From a virus, in IMG/VR virus record IMGVR_UViG_3300028840_003129, positions 1 through 37,532 of that record: a stretch of DNA of 37,532 nt; one strand, 5' to 3'. The notes beneath the pieces are model-generated. The model made no database searches, had not been told where the DNA came from, and saw nothing but the letters and a program-made list of their open reading frames with translations. Shown here one piece after another: positions 24,751 through 31,834 of this stretch (its first letter is position 1; every line of letters begins with the position of its first letter). The position numbers and the translations under genes are program-made.

Positions 24751-25335
24751 TCAGTGAACGGTATCCTCCGGCTTCTTCGAAGCGACCGAAGTCGGCAAGC
24801 CGCCCTTCAGCATAAGATGCTTAATTCTCTCGTCGATCTCCTCAAGTGAGAGCTCCTCGCCTTCGCCTTCGCCTTCGTCTTGATCTTCTTCGTGGACAAT
24901 GGGCGGCGGAAGCTCGTCGACGTAGCCTTTCTCGAGGAGCCGCACGCGAAGCTTCAGGATGTTGACGAGATCGCGCCACTGTGGACTGACACCGGAGCTC
25001 GTGAGACGCTCGACGATCATTTGTTCGCGGTCATAGAGCGCTTGGTTGAGCTGGACACGACGAGCGGCTCTGACTTTGTCGTCTTCGGCAACGAGCCGCT
25101 TCTTCACTTCGGCAATGTACGAGTCGATCGTGCGATCAACGATGTTGATCCCTTGTTCCCGGAACTCGGTTTGAATCTCCCGGCGCGACGTTCGTCCGAT
25201 CGAAATGCAGTATTCGACGATCCGACATCGACGCTCTCGCTCGAGCTCGCTTGAGCGTCTCGAAAGCCCTGGCGGCGGCGGCTTGCGCTTCCGAGGTTTC
25301 CGTTTTTGCGGGGTTTTGTTGGTGTTCGATGCCAT
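24751..25335 (-). CDS. Terminase small subunit (putative)
   Basis: About 194 aa from the ATG at 25335 (MASNTNKTPQKRKPRKRKPP). After a basic amino-terminal tail, residues about 28-75 (RRSSELERERRCRIVEYCIS, SRREIQTEFREQGINIVDRT) form a likely HTH, followed by a long helix (IAEVKKRLVAEDDKVRAARR) and an acidic end (EEDQDEGEGEGEELSLEEID). A DNA-binding amino-terminal part, helical oligomer core and place directly before TerL fit a small terminase, which selects the packaging site. Its start lacks a Shine-Dalgarno; an extended -10 box lies 7 nt upstream and operator copy 3 covers the start codon. Confidence 0.65.
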   Translation of the reverse strand: MASNTNKTPQKRKPRKRKPPPPGLSRRSSELERERRCRIVEYCISIGRTSRREIQTEFREQGINIVDRTIDSYIAEVKKRLVAEDDKVRAARRVQLNQALYDREQMIVERLTSSGVSPQWRDLVNILKLRVRLLEKGYVDELPPPIVHEEDQDEGEGEGEELSLEEIDERIKHLMLKGGLPTSVASKKPEDTVH

Positions 25336-25343
25336 GCGGCATA
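25328..25343. promoter_or_regulatory. Operator copy 3 (GATGCCATGCGGCATA) at the terminase promoter
   Basis: Half-sites ATGCC and GGCAT with a 4-base centre. It lies between the -10 box and the start codon of the small terminase gene, so a bound protein would block transcription start and the leaderless start codon at once. Confidence 0.55.
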
Positions 25344-25352
25344 TTGTAGCAC
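25343..25352 (-). promoter_or_regulatory. Extended -10 promoter of the terminase operon
   Basis: Minus strand GTGCTACAAT, the closest to the TATAAT consensus in this set, seven bases before the ATG at 25335. No Shine-Dalgarno. Confidence 0.65.
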
Positions 25353-25369
25353 GTTGGAAAATGTCGAGG

Positions 25370-25936
25370 TTACGGCATGCCCCAAACGACACGACCGCGT
25401 TGATCACGAACTCGCACGACTTGGAGCGTTGATTCGAGCTTCCGGAGAGCTCGAACGGTGACGGACATTGACGCTGTCAGCGCTTTCGCGATCGAGCTCG
25501 TCGTGATCGGCTCATCGGAGCGCGAGACGACGTCCCTGACAGCGTCAACAGTTTCCTGCGTCAATTCCACCGGCCTTCGCTTTCGCGCCTTCTTGACGGG
25601 TTTTCGAGCTCTCCTGAGTTCCTCTCTCGCCTTCGCTGTCGTTCGCGTTTGGTCTCGATAGACCTCGCATGGATCTTGGGGGCGTCGATGTAGCGGTGTC
25701 CAGAAGTCACGCCATCGGATTTTCTTCCGTCGCGGTGTCGCGGTGGCGCAAAGCGGACAGAGGATGATAAACAGGAGTTCCCCCGGGAAATCGGGAGCTG
25801 GATCGAGCCGCGGTCTCAGATCCCAATTTGAGACGCTCGAGCGCGGCTTCGCGCCGCAAGACGCGCAAGCGACGGTCGTCGCGTGACGCGCCTTTGACAG
25901 CGTCATGGCGTCTTTGAGATTTTGCGGAACCGTCAT
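25370..25936 (-). CDS. Zinc-finger and winged-helix-like protein, unknown function
   Basis: A 188-aa protein (MTVPQNLKDAMTLSKARHAT). It has two Cys pairs, ACASCGAKP near residue 24 and ILCPLCATA near 58, spaced to bind one zinc ion. The end (residues 125-185: ELTQETVDAVRDVVSRSDEP, TTSSIAKALTASMSVTVRAL then RKLES) reads as a winged-helix domain. A Lys/Arg-rich linker (TAKAREELRRARKPVKKARK) lies between. It could be a DNA-binding regulator or a site-specific packaging or transcription factor; I cannot tell which. It overlaps the gene before it by 4 bases and is the last gene of the early operon before the terminase promoter. Confidence 0.55.
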   Translation of the reverse strand: MTVPQNLKDAMTLSKARHATTVACASCGAKPRSSVSNWDLRPRLDPAPDFPGELLFIILCPLCATATPRRKKIRWRDFWTPLHRRPQDPCEVYRDQTRTTAKAREELRRARKPVKKARKRRPVELTQETVDAVRDVVSRSDEPITTSSIAKALTASMSVTVRALRKLESTLQVVRVRDQRGRVVWGMP

Positions 25937-26394
25937 AGCTCGATCCCGCCTTTCCAGCGGCGCAAAGCGTTTTCATCGCTGCAACCCATGCAACGACAAC
26001 ACGTCGTGAAGGCATCGCGAAAGGCCGCAAGGTCACAGTCTTCTTCGTCGCACATGCCATGGATCGGATCGTCGCAACAGTGATAAATGCCGCCGTCATA
26101 GAAGCCTTTAAGCTCTCTCGTCACGTCTGCGAGTTCGGCTCGAAGCCGTGCGTTTCGATCGTGCTGGTCTACGAGATCCATCATGAACATATCGCGATCG
26201 CGATCGCGATATCGCTTCATCTCAGCGTAATTTGTTTTGTTTTGTTCTGCGATCTCTTCGCAGCGCTTGACCCGTGCTCGGAGACGCTTGATTTCGTCGA
26301 CGGCGTCTCTGAACATGACAAGCCAATGGCCATCTCTGGACCACGTCTTAAGCACACGAATCGAGTCTTCGAGGCGTTCGGTGATGTCTCTCAT
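25933..26394 (-). CDS. Coiled-coil protein with a Cys-rich end
   Basis: About 153 aa from the ATG at 26394 (overlap ATGA with the preceding stop). The first 100 residues are helix (RDAVDEIKRLRARVKRCEEI, DLVDQHDRNARLRAELADVT). The carboxy-terminal 50 residues have many Cys and His (YHCCDDPIHGMCDEEDCDLA, then TTCCRCMGCSDE), so a metal site is likely. There is no known family. It is 4-base coupled to both neighbours, so it is expressed with them. Confidence 0.5.
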   Translation of the reverse strand: MRDITERLEDSIRVLKTWSRDGHWLVMFRDAVDEIKRLRARVKRCEEIAEQNKTNYAEMKRYRDRDRDMFMMDLVDQHDRNARLRAELADVTRELKGFYDGGIYHCCDDPIHGMCDEEDCDLAAFRDAFTTCCRCMGCSDENALRRWKGGIEL

Positions 26395-27350
26395 GACCAC
26401 GCCCCCGCCTTCGTCTTGATGTCCGCGAGAGCAGCCTTGCAGTCGGCGAGAGCGGCGCTCGCGGCATCCCGATCTCGCTCCAGCATGTCTCGATCATGCT
26501 TCAGGCTCACGATTGTTTTGCTGACGCTGTCTTGAGGACAGTCGAGCAGAACGCAGATTCTTTGCCAGTCGTTGCGCTCACGGGTCTCGGTCTCATCGAG
26601 ACGGTCTTCTGCCCGTTCGGCGATCGCCTCGCACTGTTTCAAATCGCGTTCGTATTTTACGAGGAATTCATCCCGCTCCTTCTCGAGACGGAGGGATTCA
26701 CGGGCTGTCTTCGTCCACTCTTCTTCCACTCGCATCGCAAAGTGTGCCTCTCCACCAGAATGAGATGCGAACCACAACGCCCTCGCACGCTCATCGACCT
26801 CTTCGTCGGTGGGGTTCGAGGTGTCGCAGTCGCCACACTCCTTGCCGAATTCAAGGTGACCTCGGCATGTCGGGCACTGCTCATTCGGCGTCTCAGCGCC
26901 GCCGACCTGAGCGGGGAATTCGTGCTTTGTTTTCTTTGTTGGGATTTCGCATTCTTCGCAGAATTCGCATTCTTCGCAGAAGACGCTCCCATCGGTGTCC
27001 ATCCAGCGCTTCTGACCGCTCTCGATGACCGAGTTGCAGCCAGCGCACCTTTTCGGTTCTGGGGCTTCGAGTTTGTTCCACAGGTCAGCGAGCGCTGTCT
27101 TGAGCCGCTCCGCTTCTTTGTTCGCCGACGTCAGATGATCACGAATGACGGCGTCTCCTTCGTGATCGATTGCCAGATCGACGAGATACGTGATCAGCTC
27201 GATCCGGTCATACCGCTCGATATTGTCGTCTTCTTCGAATATGTCGGCGAGTTCGTTGCGATTCAGTGCGTCGTCAACGGCGTTGATCTCTTTGCGAAGC
27301 TGTGTCAGCTCCTCTGTCATGACCTTTAGGTGGTACAAATCGTCGTTCAT
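26391..27350 (-). CDS. Cys-rich (LIM/zinc-ribbon-like) protein with coiled coils
   Basis: A 319-aa protein; the ATG at 27350 overlaps the preceding stop (ATGA). Amino-terminal helices (LTQLRKEINAVDDALNRNEL) are followed by a Cys cluster at about residues 97-170: KRCAGCNSVIESGQKRW, FCEECEFCEECE, EQCPTCRGHLEFGKECGDCD. The spacing suggests two to three zinc ribbons in series, somewhat like LIM modules. The rest is coiled coil (SLRLEKERDEFLVKYERDLK, HDRDMLERDRDAASAALADC). Zinc and coiled-coil proteins without enzymatic motifs recur in this early region. Function unknown. Confidence 0.55.
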   Translation of the reverse strand: MNDDLYHLKVMTEELTQLRKEINAVDDALNRNELADIFEEDDNIERYDRIELITYLVDLAIDHEGDAVIRDHLTSANKEAERLKTALADLWNKLEAPEPKRCAGCNSVIESGQKRWMDTDGSVFCEECEFCEECEIPTKKTKHEFPAQVGGAETPNEQCPTCRGHLEFGKECGDCDTSNPTDEEVDERARALWFASHSGGEAHFAMRVEEEWTKTARESLRLEKERDEFLVKYERDLKQCEAIAERAEDRLDETETRERNDWQRICVLLDCPQDSVSKTIVSLKHDRDMLERDRDAASAALADCKAALADIKTKAGAWS

Positions 27351-27964
27351 GACGCACCCCACGGTTTCGAGTAGTAGTTATCGGCGATGGAATCGAGATC
27401 TAGACCTCTGTGACGCTTCAGATACGTCAGACCGACGGCGAGCGCCTGCCAGGCGTCTTTCGAGACGCCGTAAAGAGGACCTGGCGCTTTCTTCGTCCCG
27501 ACCGCAGGCTTCGCACCGCCGCCGGTTTGAGGGTACATCTCGCGGATTGCGGCGGCGATGTTGCCGTCTTTCGCTCGCTGCGAATTGCAGATCGACGACT
27601 TGACTTGATGCCGGTAGATCCGCGTCGAGCGGTTTCGGCCAAATGCCATCTCAAACCAGCCGATCACGACGCACGTTTCGAACTCCTGATTCGCGGTAGG
27701 CATACCGCGCGCTTTCGGCATTTCGATCACGAGCCGAGCGTATGAATGCATGCCGCGAGTCCAGTTCAATTCGCTCAAGATCACGTCGTTCGACACCTTT
27801 GGCCACACCCTCAAAACGTGACCAAACGTGTCTAGCAAAACGGCGCCGCTTTCCTCGTTCCCGGGATCGATCGCTGGAAAAACCAGGGGAATGGTTATCC
27901 ATGAACTCTTCATTGCCAGGCGCGTTTCTGCTTCCGCCTCTTTCATCCGTTCAGAGTGACTCAT
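27347..27964 (-). CDS. RuvC-like Holliday junction resolvase
   Basis: A 205-aa protein from the ATG at 27964, behind GGGGAGGGG. Residues 29-44 (FPAIDPGNEESGAVLL) contain the first catalytic Asp (D33) of the RNase H/RuvC fold; LVIEMPKARG has the second acid (E81), and KDAWQALAVGLTYLKR near residue 170 supplies the last Asp. That order (D-E-D) is the signature of RuvC-type resolvases, which cut four-way junctions formed in replication and recombination so that packaging gets linear DNA. The neighbours RecT-like and YqaJ nuclease genes support this role. The starting frame to 28117 would overlap the 42-aa gene and is rejected. Confidence 0.75.
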   Translation of the reverse strand: MSHSERMKEAEAETRLAMKSSWITIPLVFPAIDPGNEESGAVLLDTFGHVLRVWPKVSNDVILSELNWTRGMHSYARLVIEMPKARGMPTANQEFETCVVIGWFEMAFGRNRSTRIYRHQVKSSICNSQRAKDGNIAAAIREMYPQTGGGAKPAVGTKKAPGPLYGVSKDAWQALAVGLTYLKRHRGLDLDSIADNYYSKPWGAS

Positions 27965-28089
27965 CGCTTTCCCCTCCCCTTGATTGTCTCGATCAAACGT
28001 TTGACGTCCGATGGGAATCGAACGCACCCGAAAACGATATCGATGGCGAGGAGCGCGATCAGCAACCACAGAATCGTCATCTCGTGCAT
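27961..28089 (-). CDS. 42-residue single-pass membrane protein
   Basis: ATG at 28089 with AAAGGAAAG eight bases upstream, stop overlapping the resolvase start (ATGA). The protein begins MHEMTILWLLIALLAIDIVF and carries one hydrophobic segment (residues 5-21), then a basic end with RLIETIKGRGKR. The Shine-Dalgarno and perfect 4-base coupling are the evidence that it is real, as no conserved family is known to me. Small membrane proteins in early phage operons often act on host membranes, exclusion or lysis timing; here the role is unknown. Confidence 0.6.
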   Translation of the reverse strand: MHEMTILWLLIALLAIDIVFGCVRFPSDVKRLIETIKGRGKR

Positions 28090-28137
28090 TGGCTTTCCTT
28101 TCTCTTTCAGGTTTCAACGTCGAGAGCTCGAGCGCGC

Positions 28138-29058
28138 CTATTCGGTCGGCTCCGTCAGCTCGAAGTGTCTCGTGTCGGCGGTTTCGGCAGGGAGCGACGG
28201 CGGCGGCTCGACTTGAACCGTCGCAACGGCGTTGTCTTTCGCCTTCAGCGCGGTCGCGAGTTCGGAGAGCTCGTCGACTTGTTCAGCCCTGACGGTTTCT
28301 CTCGACGGCTTCACCGGCGGCATATCCATCGCCTCTTCAGCGACGACAATGCCGCGGAGAATGTCAGAGAAGGCGTCTCGAAGCGCCCAAGAGCGCGCTC
28401 GCATTTGGAGCATGCGTTTCGGGTATGACTGCCACGGTCCGGATTTCGTGGTCAGATTCGCCGTCATGGCGTCGCCAATGCTGAACTCGCGAGTAACGAT
28501 GTTCCCGTCGGGAAGGCGCCGGCAGGAGCATGTTGCCGTCAGCTCTCCGGTTTCGGGATCTTGCGAGAGCGTCTCGACGAAATTCGATTCATCGAAGATT
28601 CCGGAAGCGCGGCAAACAGCCAGCATAGCATCGCCCCAAACTGACGGACGACCGTTGATCACCGCGATGTTCTGGAGCGACGCCATTGGCGGCAAGCCGA
28701 GTTCTGCTCCCATCTGGAGCGCGATCAGGGCGGCTTCAGGTGTATCGATGCCTTTCGGCGCGAAGCCTGATTTGACGAAGGTCTGCGCGAACGTCCAGAC
28801 CTCTGACATTGACGTCAACTCGATCCCGCGCGACTTGAAAGGCGTTGCGGCCGTTTGCTGGATCGGAGCGGAGCGGACCGGAGCGGAGGCTTGAGCTGGC
28901 GGCGGTGCCTTCTGCGCCTTCTGCGCCGGCTCGATGGCGGCGGCCGCCGGCTTCTTCGGTGCCGTCTTTTTCGTCTGCTTCTTCGGCTTCGACGCCGTCT
29001 TCGTCTCGGTTGATCCGGTCGTCTCGGCTTGCTCGCTATTCCTCTTCTCGTCTGACAT
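28138..29058 (-). CDS. RecT-family single-strand annealing protein
   Basis: A 306-aa protein. After a Lys/Ala/Pro-rich amino-terminal linker (residues 1-70), the recognisable core is SEVWTFAQTFVKSGFAPKGI, ALIALQMGAELGLPPMASLQ, then NIAVINGRPSVWGDAML. This LGLPPMxALQNIAVINGRPxxWGDAML pattern identifies the RecT superfamily of phage. It pairs complementary single strands, working with the exonuclease encoded just upstream (6 bases away). A charged tail (VQVEPPPSLPAETADT) ends the protein. AGAGGAAAG precedes its ATG. Confidence 0.82.
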   Translation of the reverse strand: MSDEKRNSEQAETTGSTETKTASKPKKQTKKTAPKKPAAAAIEPAQKAQKAPPPAQASAPVRSAPIQQTAATPFKSRGIELTSMSEVWTFAQTFVKSGFAPKGIDTPEAALIALQMGAELGLPPMASLQNIAVINGRPSVWGDAMLAVCRASGIFDESNFVETLSQDPETGELTATCSCRRLPDGNIVTREFSIGDAMTANLTTKSGPWQSYPKRMLQMRARSWALRDAFSDILRGIVVAEEAMDMPPVKPSRETVRAEQVDELSELATALKAKDNAVATVQVEPPPSLPAETADTRHFELTEPTE

Positions 29059-29064
29059 TTTTTT

Positions 29065-29988
29065 TTACTTTCCTCTCCGGAGCGTTTTGAACGTGTTCTC
29101 TTTCACGCTGAACGCTTTTCGTGTGATCGATTTCCATGAGAAACGGCCGGCATTATTCGGGAGCTTCCCGAAAGTGGCGTCTCCGAGCATGGCCTTGATC
29201 TCGTTTTCGAGTTCCTGCTTTCGTTTGTTGAGCTTCGCCAGGTCGCTCTTGATGTCTTTCAGCTCTTCATCGATGACGACGGATTTTTCATCGAGCACGA
29301 TCTCTTTTCCGGTGTCGTCAGGATGAAGCCGCTCGAGCGCGTTCGCCGTCGCCGTCGAACCGTCGGCCGGCGGAAGCCGTCGCGGCAAAACATGGTCAAA
29401 CCAGAATCGGCTGATCTCCGGTTCGAGCTGGTCAATGAACGTTTGGTGTCGATCGACTTCGAACCAGACGAGCTTTTGACCGCCGATCAGAGTGACGACG
29501 ATTTCTCCCTCCCGATCGCAGACTGCCATTTCGTGCTGAGTTTGGACATTGACGTCGATCGGGATTCCGTCGTCCCATTTCGTTCCCGCGAAAATGTTCG
29601 ACGTCTTGACCTGGCAAAGCCGGCTCGCGTTCTCTCCGAGAATGTACGCGTCAGGCGTCGCGAACATCGGCACAACATCAAAATTACGATGCTTCAGAAT
29701 TTTGTGTTGGGGAGCACGCCGGAATTCAAGACCGGTTCTGACCGTCAGCTCGTCGAGGATAACGCGTTCGAGAATGTGACCCCATCTGAAGCGCTCGACG
29801 GTCGCGTCGTCGAACTCCTTCGAGACGTCTAGCGTTTTGTCGGCATAGACGGAGAGCGGGGAGGACCATGGCGAGACGCCCAAAACGCCAGCGGCTTCTG
29901 ACGCGCCGACACCTTCTTTCCGCGCGTCGAGCCACTGTTTTCGCTGTTCCGTGTCTTCGGCTTGAAGCTCTTGGAGTGATTTTTCCAT
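29065..29988 (-). CDS. YqaJ-family recombination exonuclease
   Basis: A 307-aa nuclease (MEKSLQELQAEDTEQRKQWL). Conserved YqaJ/lambda-exo motifs are all seen: VGASEAAGVLGVSPW (residues about 27-41), WGHILERVILDELT (69-82, with the E of motif I), MFATPDAYIL (107-116, catalytic D) and CQVKTSN (123-129, catalytic Q-x-K). It digests one strand of duplex ends, giving the 3' overhang the RecT partner uses. Helical end (DEELKDIKSDLAKLNKRKQE) contributes to oligomerisation. The gene is the first of a unit with its own promoter and operator copy 4 (30030-30061); AAAGGAAAG serves as Shine-Dalgarno. Confidence 0.85.
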   Translation of the reverse strand: MEKSLQELQAEDTEQRKQWLDARKEGVGASEAAGVLGVSPWSSPLSVYADKTLDVSKEFDDATVERFRWGHILERVILDELTVRTGLEFRRAPQHKILKHRNFDVVPMFATPDAYILGENASRLCQVKTSNIFAGTKWDDGIPIDVNVQTQHEMAVCDREGEIVVTLIGGQKLVWFEVDRHQTFIDQLEPEISRFWFDHVLPRRLPPADGSTATANALERLHPDDTGKEIVLDEKSVVIDEELKDIKSDLAKLNKRKQELENEIKAMLGDATFGKLPNNAGRFSWKSITRKAFSVKENTFKTLRRGK

Positions 29989-30029
29989 TCGGCTTTCCTT
30001 TCCCTTTCTGACGCTGTCAGAGCGTCGTA

Positions 30030-30061
30030 ATTATGCTAAGCGGCATATAGTGGTCAGTCAA
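30030..30061 (-). promoter_or_regulatory. Promoter of the exonuclease-RecT unit with operator copy 4
   Basis: Minus strand TTGACT (30061-30056) is followed after 17 bases by TAGCAT, or after 20 by CATAAT. The operator TATGCTAAGCGGCATA (30032-30047, plus-strand reading) lies in between and overlaps the -10. The same arrangement occurs in the early promoter at 34439-34467. Confidence 0.6.
30032..30047. promoter_or_regulatory. Operator copy 4 (TATGCTAAGCGGCATA)
   Basis: Identical to copy 5 at 34438-34453 and 13 of 16 matching the symmetric copy 2. It lies inside the promoter of the exonuclease gene. Confidence 0.6.
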
Positions 30062-30458
30062 CCTTTTGTTCGTTCTCGACGGCGTCAGGCGCGCTTTTTT
30101 CCGCTTCTGCGGCTTCCGCCGCGATCCTCTCTCGCTCCTCGCGCTCGAGCTCCTCTCGTGTCGTGAGATCGATCTTGATCGCCCGTCCGTCTTCGTGCGC
30201 TGACGGCGCTTCGTCGAGCGTCAGAACCCAATCACCTTCGACGTCGACGAGCTCGACGATTTGCGCCCCCTTGGTCTTGACCAGGCACCCGAGGATTTGC
30301 TGGAGATTCATGAGCTGAGCTTGATTTTGCTGGAAGCGCTGAAGAACAGCGTTGTGGATGCCGGAAGCGACGCCGCGCTGACCCGTCCCATTCGCTCGCT
30401 TCTGCGCCTTTTTCGCCGACTTGCTCTTGCTCTTCTTCTTCAGTTTTTTTCCACTCAT
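30054..30458 (-). CDS. Basic-tailed hypothetical protein of the early operon
   Basis: A 134-aa protein. The first 30 residues are nearly all Lys, Arg, Ser and Ala (MSGKKLKKKSKSKSAKKAQK), the middle has a helix (LQRFQQNQAQLMNLQQILGC) and a small beta part (LVDVEGDWVLTLDEAPSAHE), and the end is an acidic helix (EELEREERERIAAEAAEAEK). This strong charge asymmetry suggests nucleic acid contact, but no family is recognised. The stop of the preceding gene overlaps its ATG by 4 bases. Confidence 0.5.
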   Translation of the reverse strand: MSGKKLKKKSKSKSAKKAQKRANGTGQRGVASGIHNAVLQRFQQNQAQLMNLQQILGCLVKTKGAQIVELVDVEGDWVLTLDEAPSAHEDGRAIKIDLTTREELEREERERIAAEAAEAEKSAPDAVENEQKVD

Positions 30459-30787
30459 GACGAAATCCCTTCGATCGCCTTCAGTGCTCGCCGCGCCTTC
30501 GTGACGGCGACGGCGATCTCATCGTGTCCATTCGTTTGGTTTGGGATGCCGGCGGCGTCGAGCGCGTCGAGGAGCGCTGAGAGCGCAACCACGGGTGAGA
30601 TCTCGGGCCACCGGATCGTCTCGTAGTATTTGAGCGCGGTGATCGCGGCTTCAATGAAGCCGACTTCGGCTCGATCGTGCTCCAGTCCGGATTCGGTGCC
30701 GAGCCGTTTTACAACGCGCTCTCGCAAGTGGATCAAGCGTCGCTCGCCGACGCCGATCTTTGCCCTCAGTTTTTTGATCGGTTTCAC
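30455..30787 (-). CDS. Hypothetical helical protein
   Basis: A 110-aa, wholly helical protein from a GTG start (VKPIKKLRAKIGVGERRLIH) with AAAGGAAAG upstream. It has conserved-looking segments AAITALKYYETIRWPEISPV and LSALLDALDAAGIPNQ. No signal peptide or metal-binding residues. The 4-base overlap with the next gene indicates coupling. No function can be proposed. Confidence 0.55.
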   Translation of the reverse strand: MKPIKKLRAKIGVGERRLIHLRERVVKRLGTESGLEHDRAEVGFIEAAITALKYYETIRWPEISPVVALSALLDALDAAGIPNQTNGHDEIAVAVTKARRALKAIEGISS

Positions 30788-30819
30788 TATCCCTTTCCTT
30801 TCTGCTTCTGCTCTCTGAA

Positions 30820-31092
30820 TCAGGTTTCGAAGAGCGTTTCAACGATGTCGTCGACGGCGTCGGTGTCGAAGCCTTCGGCGTTGCGGAAGACGGAGACGGC
30901 GAGCGCAACGCCTTCGCGTCGAGCTTGACCAACGACGAGCTCTAATACGAGTTCGTCAGCGTCGAGCTCGTCTGAGTATTGGGCGATCAGCGCTTCGCGC
31001 TCGCCGCCGCTCATTCGCGCGTATTTGACCGGGCTGTCTCGCGTCAGGAGCCGACCATAGATCGCTTCGAGGATTGCCCTGGCGGTCGTCAT
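30820..31092 (-). CDS. Hypothetical acidic helical protein
   Basis: A 90-aa protein (MTTARAILEAIYGRLLTRDS). Two helices surround a central SGGEREALIAQYSDELDADE stretch. The ATG overlaps the stop of the gene before by 4 bases. It follows a ribbon-helix-helix gene in the operon. No family recognised. Confidence 0.5.
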   Translation of the reverse strand: MTTARAILEAIYGRLLTRDSPVKYARMSGGEREALIAQYSDELDADELVLELVVGQARREGVALAVSVFRNAEGFDTDAVDDIVETLFET

Positions 31093-31286
31093 GTTGCACG
31101 CTCGACGCCTTCGCGTAGCAAGGCCCGAACGACGTCAGCTCTTGATAGATGAGCGTCTTTTTCTTCGATCCATTCGTCTTTGAGTTCGTCGAGATCGTCT
31201 AAAAGCTTAGATTCGACACGAACATACAAGACCTCTGTTAGTCCGCCGGTCGCCTTTCTTGGAGCGCCGCCTTTTTTCATCTCCAT
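31089..31286 (-). CDS. Ribbon-helix-helix DNA-binding protein
   Basis: About 65 aa from ATG 31286 (an ATG at 31280 in the same frame is equally possible). After a basic start (MEMKKGGAPRKATGGLTEVL), VLYVRVESKLLDDLDELKDE is the beta strand plus helix, and HLSRADVVRALLREGVERA the second helix, as in Arc/CopG-type regulators. Such dimers bind DNA through the paired strand. Size and pattern fit well. It could bind the early or right control region. The ORF to 31430 is an extension without support, overlapping the transglycosylase gene. Confidence 0.65.
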   Translation of the reverse strand: MEMKKGGAPRKATGGLTEVLYVRVESKLLDDLDELKDEWIEEKDAHLSRADVVRALLREGVERAT

Positions 31287-31834
31287 TCCACACCACCAAT
31301 CTCGTCGTAGTAGGCGCGAACGATCCTGACGGATCGATGAACGGAAGCGCTTTCCTCGGTCGGACACGAGCGCATTCCGTAGGCTGCGACCCAGCGAGCC
31401 GTCGATCCTCCACAATGATCCTTGACCCACCTAAGCCAACGGGCACCCGTCCGGATCTGACACTCCGCGCTCGATAGGCGCCGGTCACAGTGGCTAGGAC
31501 GAACGCGAAGACTGACGCCATGGGTCTGCATTAGACCGCCCTCGCCAAGCGAGCCGCGGCGCTCGAGCGACTCGACGAGAGGATCAAATGAACTCTCTCG
31601 CATCGCCATCGCGACGAGCAGAAGCGGATCGATCTCGGTCTCTTCTCCGGATTCCGCGAAGTGTCTCGCGAGCCGGAGAGCTCGTACATTGTCGACCGCC
31701 GGTTGAAGCGTCACGATCGCCGCCGCGACGGTGTCGAGTTCTTCTTCGGCACATTCGGCGACACGGATGAACAGGATCGTCATGGTGAGCGTCAGCGTCA
31801 GCATCACCGCGAACAACAGGATTTTGACCTTCAT
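31277..31834 (-). CDS. Membrane-anchored lytic transglycosylase (SLT fold)
   Basis: A 185-aa protein; ATG 31834 follows GGAGG and overlaps the preceding stop (ATGA). Residues 4-24 (KILLFAVMLTLTLTMTILFI) form a signal anchor or signal peptide. The mature part has the SLT catalytic motif: AMAMRESSFDPL with the catalytic Glu at residue 80, then GEGGLMQTHGVSL and AECQIRTGARWLRWVKDHCG, closing with WVAAYGMRSCP. This cleaves the glycan strands of peptidoglycan. In phages it is either the endolysin (a signal-arrest form), a virion enzyme or part of exclusion. It is unusual that it lies within the early replication operon rather than in a late lysis cassette, with no visible holin or spanin next to it. 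Confidence 0.72.
   Translation of the reverse strand: MKVKILLFAVMLTLTLTMTILFIRVAECAEEELDTVAAAIVTLQPAVDNVRALRLARHFAESGEETEIDPLLLVAMAMRESSFDPLVESLERRGSLGEGGLMQTHGVSLRVRPSHCDRRLSSAECQIRTGARWLRWVKDHCGGSTARWVAAYGMRSCPTEESASVHRSVRIVRAYYDEIGGVEWR

Noticed and set aside
27693-27708. Palindrome GCGGTAGGCATACCGC
   Set aside because: It lies inside the resolvase coding region and does not share the half-sites of the operator family; likely chance.
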